DNA of 64,000 nt from the NCBI GenBank assembly GCA_024220505.1, contig JAKZZE010000032.1, positions 131,501 through 195,500 on the forward strand, written 5' to 3'. This document shows positions 47,369-57,621 of this stretch, one piece after another (position 1 is the first letter of the stretch; every line of letters begins with the position of its first letter). The translations under genes were made by a program, and so were the position numbers. The notes under the pieces were generated by a model. That model made no database searches. It saw only the letters and a list, made by a program, of their open reading frames with translations, and was not told the origin of the DNA. This DNA comes from Rhizopus arrhizus (Eukaryota > Mucoromycota > Mucoromycetes > Mucorales > Rhizopodaceae).

Positions 47369-49157
47369 TTAAAAATCAGGCATATCATCATCATCGTCTA
47401 AATCTCCTTCTGCAATCTCTTGTGCCAACTCTCTTTCTCTTTCTCTTGCCTCTTCAGCACTTGCCAATTCCTTTCGATGCGCATCCATAGGGAATCGCAT
47501 GGCCTTGACCGCCTCATTATGAAGGTTCAAGCAGAAATTGATGCGTTGATGATAGGTGTTTTGAGGTTCATTTGTACTGTAGATGTCCACAATCTCTTTA
47601 CTCTTCATGAATCCCTTGGTGTGATCCAACGAGGCATCAATCACACCGTCACGGATCGCTTTGGCCACAATGAACTCAGCATCCTCTTCGCTATCCAAGT
47701 GAAGCTTGAGACAGATGTCACGAAGAGAGATCTTGGAATAAGAAAGACTGATCATACGAATGCCGGTCTTGATGACATTGTGACGTAAACGAAGGATCAA
47801 GGTGTACGTCTTGTCCTTTTTGAACGTAGCATCAAATTGGCCTAAACCTTCTTGAAATTTGGCCAGGTCACCGATACGAACGGCTAGAAAGACAGTTAGC
47901 TTATGTCATCCGTTTCCCAAGCTTACCTTGTGTGATGGCCAAGTAAGGAACCAATGCTTTTTTCAATATGGGCTGTCTGAAAAGCGATCTTTCAGGGATT
48001 TCACCCATCAAGAGTTGAACGACAATAAAGAATTTATAGACCGTTTGCTGAAATCCAGCGGTGATGTTGTTTTGAGGTGCCTTTCGAATGGCCTGTGTGA
48101 GGAAGGTGTGAGCGGCTGTGTAATCCAACTGAAGGGCCTTGATACGTCCCAGATAATAAGCATAACGTGCTGCTTGGTTATTACCTGCCTTCTCGGGGAA
48201 GGTGCTCTTGGAGACAAGCTTATCGGCTTGATCATACAGGTTATGGTAAAAGTAGTTGCGTAATAACAAATTCAACAAGGTAGCTTGCGTTTCCACATCG
48301 TGTCTTAACGTGGCCGTTCGGTGTGCGGCTAATTGCGTACTAAAGATAAAGGTTATTTCTGAGCTCTTTGTCCACATCAATTTCCTTACGGTCTGATTTC
48401 AGCCAGTCGTTGAGTCAACTCATAGAAACGAGCATGATAAAAGTAAATGCGAGCAGCCAATGGATCCATCGTTCGACGGTTCATGGCATTCATGCGTTGA
48501 ATGGTCTTGTTGGATAATTCAATGCCCTATAGAGTATTAGAATCCTTTTCTATTTCAACTCTCTCTCTTTCTTTTACTTTTTCAATCTCATTTTGATCTA
48601 AAAGATAAATCAAAACATTCAAATGAATGTACATGTCCACCTCAGGTAACGCATTAGGTTTTTCTCCCTCTGTTGTTGACGTGTCTTTCTATAATACATG
48701 TTGAATTTTTCTATTGCTAATCCCAAAAATAATCTTTTTTTTTTTTTTTTTTTACCTCGTTTAAATATATTAACAATTCATTTTTTATTTGTTCATCATC
48801 TATTGCAAAAAAAATAAGTTGTGATTTTCATCCAGTGGGCACATTCACTTACTAGGACCATAATAATCCACAATAACTTGTGCGAGTATTTCAGAAGTCA
48901 AACGACGTCTGATGGAAGGTAAGGTTCTCAATACACGAGTGGTAAATCTTGCTTCAATCGTCTCAACCGAACGTTCCAATAAAGAAAAATTGCGTTTAAT
49001 ATCTATTTTGCATGTCAATACTTTATAAAAAAAAAAAAAAAAAAGAGATAATTTTACCATTCATGGTTTCTTTTACAAGACGCTTTTGTTTTGCTTCTTC
49101 ATCTTCTTCAACAATATCCATGGCTTGTACTTGATCATTCTTGTTCACCTCACTCAT
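47369..49157 (-). CDS. RPN3: 26S proteasome regulatory subunit Rpn3 (PSMD3)
   Basis: PCI-domain subunit of the 19S lid. Start at 49157 ([21 protein letters not shown]). Conserved blocks across about seven exons: [48 protein letters not shown] (encoded near 48450), [66 protein letters not shown] and the PCI end [42 protein letters not shown]. The C-terminus is acidic ([13 protein letters not shown]), as in orthologues. A T19 run lies in an intron at 48735-48753. It shares a 129-nt divergent promoter with the zinc-finger gene. Confidence 0.95.
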
Positions 49158-49286
49158 TTTTTTTCCTTGAAAAGAAAAAAGAGAAAGGTTGCGCGTCCCT
49201 TTGGACCATTACGTGGTATTGTTCAATGTCCGACCACTATTTTCTCTCTCAGAAAAAGTTTTTTTTTTTATTTTTTTTTTTTATTG

Positions 49287-49876
49287 ATGCCACCTCAAGC
49301 CGTGTCAGACAACTATTGTAAAGCATGCAAAAAAAAGTTTAATAACGCGGCCACGTTCAAGAACCACCTGAAGAGTTCAAAACATGTAGCGAATGAAAAA
49401 AAGTTGAATTCAGTCAAGCCAGCCAAAGAACCACTGGCGAGGCCAAAAGAAGAGCGAGAAGAAAGCCGAGTGGAAAAGAAAGTGGACAGAGGGAGTGAGA
49501 TGGTGTTAGAAATAGAGAATCTAAAGAGTTCAGGCAGTAGACGAAATAATGCACTGGCCTTACTGATGTGTCTAGAGATGGGTAAAAAAAAAAAAAAAAA
49601 AAAAAAAAGACAGAGACTGATGGGATAGGGAGGGTAGATGATCTTGTACGGGGTCAAACGTGTTATGCAGCGTTATGTGAGCAAGATGACCATGTTGATG
49701 TTCAAATACTCTGTCGTCTGTATGAAGCTCATGTAGAACTGAACGCAAAGGATGATTTAAAAGAGAGTGTAGACCATCTTGAGCTCATGCTGAGCCAAGG
49801 GAATGAAATGGAACGCGTGTTATTATCCAAAGAAGGCGATGAGTCATTATTAAATCGTATTCGACATTTATTATAA
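49287..49876 (+). CDS. Small C2H2 (jaz-type) zinc-finger protein
   Basis: Two exons joined at EMGRVDD: exon 1 from 49287 to 49581, then an intron of about 46 nt that is mostly A (A25 right after the GT donor), then an exon ending at the stop 49874-49876. About 180 residues. One zinc finger at residues 9-33 (YCKACKKKFNNAATFKNHLKSSKH) of the U1/jaz type that often binds dsRNA or RNA. A charged Lys/Glu middle is followed by a helical C-terminus (CRLYEAHVELNAKDDLKES). No close family recognised. Its stop codon is one base from the stop of the convergent next gene. Confidence 0.75.
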
Positions 49877-49877
49877 A

Positions 49878-51122
49878 TTAATCTTGCTGTAATTCTTGTA
49901 ATTTAGAAATCAGATCCAACGTGTTCAAAAGAACCGCGAGGCCCTGCTCCAACTGTAAGGCACGATAGCACTTGAGGAGAGAGTGAGTGGCGAACTCAAA
50001 CATCTGGGTGCGGTGAGCGTGCATGAGACGAGCGTTGTTGAGCATATTTGAATAATAATCGAGACCGACCTGGGTGAAATGCTGAGCGAGACGGGAGACG
50101 GAGGTCGACCAGAGGTCTTTGGATTTTTTGTGTTTGAGAAAAGTGGGCCAGTGCCAGCCGGCGGGTGCAAAGAGAGGCTGGGCCATGTTGAACAAGACAG
50201 GGTGGGGATGTTCGAGGAGGACGATGGACTTGCGTCGTTCACGAAAGGAGGCGGACTGGGTATCGTTGGGTAGACTGGTGGGATAAGAGAGCAGGGTGGA
50301 TCGGGGTCGGTGGAGGTGATGGACGAGGAGCTGGATGTCGGCCAGGATGTCGCCGTCCTCGGGTGCGTCAAAGACCCGATGGTAACTGGCGGCCATCCGA
50401 GCCAGGTTCTGGGCAGCGTTTTCCTGAAAGACCTGACTGAAATCGTCCGCGACTCGGTTGAGCAAGGCCTTCCTGGTCTCGTCCGACCCGTCCGACTCAA
50501 ACAGCACATAATATTTCCCGATCGAACCCAAGCCGAGGCCGAGGGTGGCCAGGTGGGATCGGTTCACTTTGATGACTCGGTACTCGTTCGAGGCTGACAG
50601 GATCGAGAGCACAATGTTCTCCACGTCTCTTTTACGCTGTCTCCAATCATTCCTGAGTCCCTTCAGGGCGCTGAGTAAATCGGTCAGGTCGTCATGGGCC
50701 TGACCATAGATCTCCAGACGACGACTCAGGTTGGCAATGTCATCAAACCGAGCGATCCGTTCCCTGTCGGTCTTGATCGGTCGAATCGATTGTGTCTCGA
50801 GCTCTTGCTGGTATCGATCACGCAGCATCTGGACCCACTCTTTCAGGCTGTGCCAGTCGTTCGATTGGACAGGCAGCTGATGGTGATCGATCAGGGCTTT
50901 GGCAATCTTGATCGTCTGCTGATGCTCGGTCTTGTTGAGCAGTCCGAGCTTTTGACAGAGCTCGAGTTGTTCGAGTGAGGTGATGATCTGAAAGGATTCG
51001 ATGAGTGATGATTGAAGTTGACTGAATTGGCTGGTGGTGGTGGATATCATGGTTGTAGAGTGAAAAAGAAGAGAGAAAAAAAGGAAATAAATAAAGATGT
51101 ACACAAACACTGGTTTGACCAT
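49878..51122 (-). CDS. Conserved-looking protein of unknown function (414 aa)
   Basis: Single long exon. The first 24 residues (MVKPVFVYIFIYFLFFSLLFHSTT) are hydrophobic, but a second Met at residue 25 (MISTTTSQFSQLQSSL) gives a soluble helical protein; the hydrophobic part comes from T-rich leader-like DNA, so the internal start is plausible. The rest is alpha-helical, with Leu/Gln-rich N-terminal helices, FDDIANLSRRLEIYGQAHDDL, YRVIKVNRSHLATLGLGLGSIGKYYVLFES and HPHPVLFNMAQPLFAPAGWHWP. The coding part is GC-rich like other genes here. I do not recognise a domain. Convergent with the zinc-finger gene, with one base between stop codons. Confidence 0.7.
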   Translation of the reverse strand: MVKPVFVYIFIYFLFFSLLFHSTTMISTTTSQFSQLQSSLIESFQIITSLEQLELCQKLGLLNKTEHQQTIKIAKALIDHHQLPVQSNDWHSLKEWVQMLRDRYQQELETQSIRPIKTDRERIARFDDIANLSRRLEIYGQAHDDLTDLLSALKGLRNDWRQRKRDVENIVLSILSASNEYRVIKVNRSHLATLGLGLGSIGKYYVLFESDGSDETRKALLNRVADDFSQVFQENAAQNLARMAASYHRVFDAPEDGDILADIQLLVHHLHRPRSTLLSYPTSLPNDTQSASFRERRKSIVLLEHPHPVLFNMAQPLFAPAGWHWPTFLKHKKSKDLWSTSVSRLAQHFTQVGLDYYSNMLNNARLMHAHRTQMFEFATHSLLKCYRALQLEQGLAVLLNTLDLISKLQELQQD

Positions 51123-51201
51123 GTCGTAATCAAATTAAAAGGGAGGGGGGGAGGATAAAGTGATGAATTGGGTTTTATTGTCTTTTTGGAGTATATCATT
51201 C

Positions 51202-51234
<33 letters not shown>

Positions 51235-51704
51235 ACACTCACACTTTCTCTCTCTCTCTTTTCCCCTTACTGTTCTCCTCTCTTTTTCATGATTTATTTT
51301 ATTTGAATGATTTAAAAAAGGAATAAAGCCTGTGCATATCCTGTCTTGAATAATAAAAAGAAAAAAAAAAAAAATAGAGAAGCATCCACCTGGTTGTTAT
51401 CTTCCCCTTTGATTATGAAAAAAAAAGGGGGGAAAGAGAAAGGGGGGAAAAGGGGAGGGGGGGGGGAAAGAGAGAAAGGGTTTGGAAGATGAAATAGAAA
51501 ATTTAATTGGTTTTTGATTTTATGGTCTGATTTTTTAATGTGTTACGTGATGATTGACAAGAGTGAACAAGAAGTGATGATAGATGACACGTGTGTTTAT
51601 GAATGACGAGTCAAGATGAAAGAAAGGGGTGTTTTCATTTTACAGAGAATAAAATGTGCTTATTTAATATACACACAAAATATATATACAAAACAATATA
51701 CAAA
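51123..51704. other. Intergenic simple-sequence region
   Basis: 582 nt: the CA microsatellite, a T/C tract, an A14 run and a G-rich block (51427-51466). No gene seen. Confidence 0.6.
51202..51238. repeat. (CA)n microsatellite
   Basis: Pure CA dinucleotide run of about 13 units, then an interrupted copy (TACACACACTC), followed by (TC)n. Confidence 0.9.
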
Positions 51705-52698
51705 TCATCTCCTGCCCAGACGATCTTTTGTCGTCCGAGGGATTGAGGGAGAAGGTTGAGATGAAGCAAGTGAGGGTCTGGTGGAAGAGGTTGGATGATT
51801 GATCAACTGCTGAACAGAGGCTTCGGCCAGTTCTCGTTTGTGTCGTTCCTGTTTTAAGAGAGACTTGAGTTGAGCCTGTCTATCGGCCGATCGTTGTTGT
51901 TGTATCTTGAGAAATTCATGCGACATGTGAAGCAGATGGACCATGCTTGCCATCGGTGTTCTTTCTCCTGTGGCAGCCATGGCAGTCATACCAATCCTAC
52001 TTTCGATTGCCTGCTGAGGATGTTGCTGATAGGCTTTCCACATGGTCTGAATTCGACTGATCGTTTCAGCCACAGGTTCCTTTTGTTTGTGTAATAAACG
52101 ACGAGGTACATAATGTTTCTTGCTACTCTCACCGGGTGGTTGGAGTGAGGTGTTTTGGATACGATTGGCCCATCGTTTGCCTGCGTCACTTTTGAATTGG
52201 ATCTTGTTACTACCACTCGTCCCACTCGGATTCTTTAGGGTGGTCTTGGTTGATTTTGGTTTGGTGGATGAATGTCTTTCGACCTCAGACATCCAGTCAC
52301 TGACCACACGATCTTTATTCGTCGTCGCTTTTGAGAAATAGGCTGTTAGGTCATTGGGTTCAGGTCGTTGTTTTTCAGCAGGTGGTGGTCGTTGTTTTTC
52401 AGAAGTAGCTAATTTTCTCAAGAAGGTTGATCTTGGAGGGAATTGATATTGTTCTTGTTCGGGTGTTAATACTTGATGGATAATGATTTCTTGTCTACCG
52501 TTTGGATGTCTCTTGATTGCCTATCAATTTTAGTATTCAAAGTCAATCTTCATTTTCTCTCTTATTTACATTCATTGAGCGTCTATTCCTTCGTTGTATC
52601 AATTGTGCCATCTTATCCGCTGCTCTTGCTGCAATTTCCTTTTGCTGCGCTACATCTAGGTCCGTGCGTGTTTTCTCCTTTTTGACCTGTTCATGCAT
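51705..52698 (-). CDS. Basic coiled-coil protein of unknown function (314 aa)
   Basis: Exons 52698-52570 and 52520-51705, joined in phase 0, give 314 residues. Exon 1 is a charged helix (QQKEIAARAADKMAQLIQRR). Exon 2 is rich in Arg, Lys, Gln, Ser and Pro, with KRWANRIQNTS, KHYVPRRLLHKQKEP, an IQ-like segment RIQTMWKAYQQHPQQAI and a C-terminal coiled coil (SADRQAQLKSLLKQERHKRELAE) before a Ser/Pro tail. The composition suggests a nuclear or cytoskeletal protein. No family recognised. The upstream flank is a GT microsatellite and A runs. Confidence 0.65.
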
Positions 52699-52736
52699 TT
52701 AATAATAATAATAAAATATAATACAAATAAAAAGGG

Positions 52737-52759
52737 GTGTGTGTGTGTGTGTGTGTGTG
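52737..52759. repeat. (TG)n microsatellite
   Basis: About 11 TG units upstream of the coiled-coil gene. Confidence 0.85.
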
Positions 52760-52870
52760 GAAACTCTTTACAAAATATATATAAAAAAAAAAAGGAAAAA
52801 AAAAAAAAAAAAAAAAGAGAGAGAGCTCACTCGATAATAACGTATAAATACATGTAATAATTTACAAAAG

Positions 52871-52905
<35 letters not shown>
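52871..52905. repeat. A35 homopolymer
   Basis: Uninterrupted run of 35 A in the simple-sequence stretch. Confidence 0.85.
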
Positions 52906-52907
<2 letters not shown>

Positions 52908-53289
52908 AAATATATAAACAAAAAAAAAAGACAAGTCCTTTTAAGAGAGAGAGTATATAAAGGAAAGAAGAAGACAAGAAAAGGAAGGAAGAGGATAAGA
53001 AAGAGGGTATATAAATATGTATAGAAAAAAAGTGAAGAGACACTTTAAAAATATATAAAAAAAAAAAGGAGAGAGAGAGAGAGAGAGAAGAGAACAACCA
53101 TTTTTTCTGTTATTGGCAATCTTCTCTTGATAACTGTTACACGAATGATTCACATGAACTTTTTTTATGCATTCAGCAACAACAACAACCCTTTTCACAG
53201 TTGAGATCCCATCATCAAAGAAATAACAAGGGGATCATTTGTAACTGCTGTCAACATCATCTTTTGCCCTCCTTCTTTTCTAAAGAATG

Positions 53290-53319
<30 letters not shown>
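53290..53319. repeat. A30 homopolymer
   Basis: Uninterrupted run of 30 A in the simple-sequence stretch. Confidence 0.8.
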
Positions 53320-53322
<3 letters not shown>

Positions 53323-54950
53323 TCTGAGAATTAATTTTTTTATTCTTTCTTTATTCTTTTTTTTATTTTTATTTCTTTTCCCTTGCTTTTCACTACTTTT
53401 TTTTTTTTTTTTTCTTTTTGACAAAAAGATATTGAATGACACGTGTAGAAGAGTGATTTGAATCTATATTTCACACTGTTTGTGCGTATTTACATTTTGC
53501 ATAAAACTCCTTTATAAACAAATGAAAAAGAAAAGAATTCATCCGTCTTGTTATAAAGAAATATATTAATGTATGACTAAATTTATTAAATATTACCGTC
53601 TAAAGAAGAGAGAAAGTGGTTGTACTATTCAGACTTTAATTTACCAAAAATCATTTTTTATTCCGTCAAAAGAAGGGTTGATTAAAAAAGGCAAAACATA
53701 TCATGTTTTAGACCAAACCCTATTTTAAACATTAAGGAGAAGTCATCGTATTCTGAATGATAAAGACGTAACACATGTAAAAATGAGCAAGGATATGCAC
53801 TGATACACGTTCTTTCAAGGATTATCGATCTTGATGTCATCCAGCCAAGGATATTTCTCTTCTCTTTCGTCACACAATTTATATGCAGCAACCCAACTTC
53901 ATTCGGCTGAAAAGAAGGGTTCCGATAGGACCCCCTTTGAATGCAGGGGGTCAAACAAGATCAGAAGAGTGAGTTTACTAAAGAGTACGCGTAATTTTGG
54001 ATGCATCTATCACCAGGATGAGATAAAGGATGCAGAAGAGAACAAGTCAAGAGCTGTGACGTAACAGGGTCAGTGTAGAAATCGGTTCAATTTCCTTTTT
54101 CAAACGCTCGGTCATCCCCTTCCCGATCTTGCATGGCTGAGTCACCAAAACATTCTAAAAGAAGCATCCACGTCCAAATACATTCTCTTAAAATAGAAGG
54201 TAAATCCTTCCCCCCCCCTTACAGCGCATCCTATACTCTCAGAACACTATCCTTTTTTTTTAAGTGAGAATAATGAAATTCATCTTTCCACCCTTACTTG
54301 AAAACACTCACTGAGGATTCACAAAGGTGATTGAAATCAAAATTTGTCTCATCCTCTCTTGGTTCATCCAGTCCAAGAGGCCACACTACCGACGCGTTTT
54401 AAACCCTCCTCCTCTTTCAACTCTCTCACAACCCACTCTTGGCGTTTCTTTATGCCCCCCCCCCTCCTTTTTACACTCTGGAGGGATTCCATCTTTTTTT
54501 TTTTCCCGCATGAACTGAATTCGTTCTGTGGCTATCTGACCTTGGATTGGCTCAGCATCCAAGCCCAATGTGTCTCATGCACTCTTTCACTGAATTCACA
54601 TGAACAAGGGCTTGGTCATCTTGATCTCCTTTTCCAGTACACTGAATCTTCACTGGTTGAACCCAATAGGTTTTTTGAATAAAGACGAAGGATGTAGTTT
54701 AAGAAAATAAAACTAGACAGGAGGATGCAGGTTTTGATAAACATGAGAGTGCTGCGGACAAAAGAGGGAGAGATAAGTCATGTTAGAAAAAAGAGAGAGA
54801 TCGATGCGATCGTAGACACTAAAGACATGAATGAACTGATTTAGATGAGCAAAAAAAAAAAAAGAAGAGAGAGAGAGGGGGGGAGATGCGTTTTATAGAT
54901 GTAAAGAGAATGTAAGGGGGGGTACAAAATGAATAAGGGATGAAAATCTA

Positions 54951-57621
54951 TCAGGAGTGATGTATGAGGTTCTCTAGAAGGTCATCGATCCATCCGAATC
55001 GATCTTTGGCAGGCAAGATGGAGAGCGGGGCAGAAAAGACCTCGAGTGGGGTGGGTAAAGAGGGAGAGGCAGTCGACAGTCGTTTTCGTTTGCTTCGTGG
55101 CGGGGGAGGTAAGGAAAAGATGTCTTTTGGCTGCAAGGGATCCTTGCCGAGTGCTTCACTGCTGGCTTGTTCAGACAGACCGGCCTGTAGATAGAGCTGC
55201 TGCTGCATACTGTAAGGACGCGGAGGATGTCGGTCGAGGTAGATCTGGGCGGCTTGATCGGTCAGGTAAGGGCCGAGGGCACGGTAGAGAGCGAGAGGGA
55301 TGCACTTGAACGGTTCGTCCAGGGTACGGTTGACGGCAGCGGCCGATCCGGGTGTGTTGACGACGGTGGTCAGCAGCAGCAGCTGACAGGGACCCGCGGT
55401 GAGTCCAAAGGCGGGGACGTCGATCACGGTCGGTTGGAGTACAGCGGTCTGGTAGAGTGGTTTGCTGTAGGTGCCCAGGTCGAGGAGTTCTTGGGCCGCG
55501 AGCGCCAGCGCCCGGACCAGACGTTCGCTGGGTGCTTTCTGGGTGAGGTGCGTGAGGTCAAGCAAGGTCTGGCCCTGGAGGGTGCTCTGGATGAACTCGA
55601 GCTCCTCTTTCTCCAAGACTCCCTCCAGCACAAGCTCTTTGAAAGGAATCGCATGTCGTCTGACCCTATCCACCAGTACCCTCACCTCCTTTCCCTCCCT
55701 CACCAGCACCAAGACGCCCATCACGCTCCTTGCCTCCGTCGTCGTCTGAAGTATCGCATCCGCTGCGTTCGTCAGCTGATGCAAGTCCAAAAAGCAGTGG
55801 CGCATCACATCCACCGGCACACGCAACCTTTCGGCCATCGTCTTGGAGATAAAGACCGGATCGGCGAATCGATAGCCTTGGGATAACAATCGGCTCATGT
55901 CCTTGTCGTTCGTCAGACGTTTGGTCAAGAACAGATGCATGTCTTCCCCATCCGAGTCCTCGACAGAGAGTCGAAGCGAGTCGATCGAGATGGCCATGGT
56001 ACTCAAAGACCTCCTGGCCTCTTTCATCCCACTTTCTTCATCCTCTACCTGTTTCTTACTCGGCCAAGGTGCCAGGACCGATCCTTCCCGACCCCCTCCT
56101 CGCATGCTTTCGTCAAGACCGTCCGCCAGCGGCAACCCGCTCTGCTTGCGCGTTTCTCTTGTTCTCGGTCGCCTCAAGATCTCGGATCCCTTCTGGATCA
56201 GGGAGGATGGTTGGATCGTGTTGGCGGTGACGACCAGGTCGGTCAAGAGGCCGAGATCGGTGGATGGGTCAAGACGGAGTTCTTGCTGTAGATGCTGCAC
56301 GGCGTCTGTGAATTGGCTTTGGATGCTGTCAAACAAGGTTTCGGATGCACTGTGAATCGATCGATGGCTGCTGCTCGGACTGATGGGAAGTGTGGTTGTC
56401 AGAAGGCTGGTTTGAAACAGGCAGAGGAACAAGGGATGGTTCGCGTTGAATCCTTTGGTGGATACCTTTAGAAACATGAGTATCTATCACGCAAACATGT
56501 CTCTCTTTTTTTTTTACGTGTGCATTCAAATCATAAACAACTTGTTCCATCGGTACCGTGCCGTCCACCTTGACCAGCACACGGCCCATGGGATCAAACA
56601 GGACACAGTCCAGAATCAGCCGTCGGTTGGTCTTGTTTCGATACACGCTTTTGATATTTGCCTTGAGACTGATATAGATCAGGGCCGCACAGGCGACGAC
56701 GACGATGGCCGAGATGATGCCGATCAATGCGGCAGGGCTCAGCTTTGGCTTTGGAGGAGGAGCGTTGCTGAGAGGTAGATGGAAGGTGGTGCCGACCAGA
56801 GCAGTATAATGCATGCCTAGATCCACATCAGCATGTTGGCTTTTTTTTTTTTTTTTTTTTTTTTCTTTACCGCAAACAGCCATGGCCATCAACATGGCAC
56901 AGCCGAGTCTTTTGTACCACAGATTCATCCATTTTTCACGTAATTTGAAAAACAGATACAGGGCGGCCGTGACAGCAACACAGGCAATAATGGCTGCACC
57001 AATAACATACCCCGTCTTGTAAACAATGATGAAATAATCAATGGCGAACTGTCCTGAGAATCAAATTAGTCCTTCTTTTTGACACACAGTCGTGTCACTT
57101 TGTCTTACCAACATAATGCATACAGACGATGCCAAGCTACAGCACCAGGTGTGTGTTTAGTATAATTGATTTGTAAAAAATTTTTAAATCTTACTCCGGT
57201 GAAAATACCACTGGGTACAATCCGTGAGAGTTGTGCCTTTTCTGAAATACCGACGAATGCAAACGCAAGAAACATGCAAGCGATAGCAACGACCAAACTG
57301 GCAAAAGTATAGCCAGACTTGTAAGAGAGCTGGTAAGCGCTCTCGTTCACCCACAACGTCAAGCTCTGATTGCCAATGAAATGCATCGACCAGATACCCA
57401 CGGCGCCCATGACAAAGGCAGCGGCCGCCAGTAGAAACCTAATGCATCGTTTAGGAAAGAGGGGGAAGGGTGGGCATGGTATCCTACCAATTGTACAAAC
57501 CATGGATATGGGTTCTTTTGGTCAATAACTCGAGTGTCGTTTGGGCTCCAACTACGGATATCAAGTAACTGACGACGATGATGCCTCCATTGTAATTCTG
57601 AATGGCTAGGGTGATGTCCAT
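54951..57621 (-). CDS. MHYT-domain membrane sensor-like protein with long cytosolic tail
   Basis: Integral membrane protein with the MHYT sensory domain, proposed in bacteria to bind copper and sense O2, CO or NO. Start at 57621 (MDITLAIQNYNGGIIVVS). The helices carry the repeated Met-His motif three times: GIWSMHFIGN, CMHYVGQFAI and CGMHYTALVG, as expected for a complete MHYT unit. Five or more exons; the intron before the third motif has a T-rich run on the plus strand (56839-56863). After the last helix (ALIGIISAIVVVACAALIYI) a cytosolic part of over 500 residues begins LILDCVLFDPMGRVLVKVDG and joins through a 52-nt intron at DLNAH/VSTKGFNANHP to the long last exon. That tail has no output domain (GGDEF, EAL, kinase) that I recognise; it ends with RFGWIDDLLENLIHHS. 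Confidence 0.83.

Larger units (their letters stand above)
52699..54950. other. Simple-sequence, gene-free stretch
   Basis: 2.25 kb with no credible gene. Contains (TG)n at 52737-52759, A19 near 52798, A35 at 52871-52905, (AG)n at 53069-53090, A30 at 53290-53319, T17 near 53397-53413 and C runs near 54210 and 54463. Frames here are homopolymer artefacts (Phe or Lys runs). Confidence 0.6.

Noticed and set aside
49925..50597. Alternative frames (194 and 95 codons) inside the 414-aa gene
   Set aside because: Composition is Ser/Pro/Thr-rich as expected for out-of-frame GC-rich coding DNA; the 414-codon frame is longer and has normal composition.
52768..53442. Frames of 60-109 codons made mostly of Phe or Lys
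   Set aside because: They are translations of A/T homopolymers and microsatellites, not genes.
54344..54682. 112-codon plus frame
   Set aside because: Low-complexity Pro/Ser/Phe composition with C and T runs; no start context and no recognisable domain.
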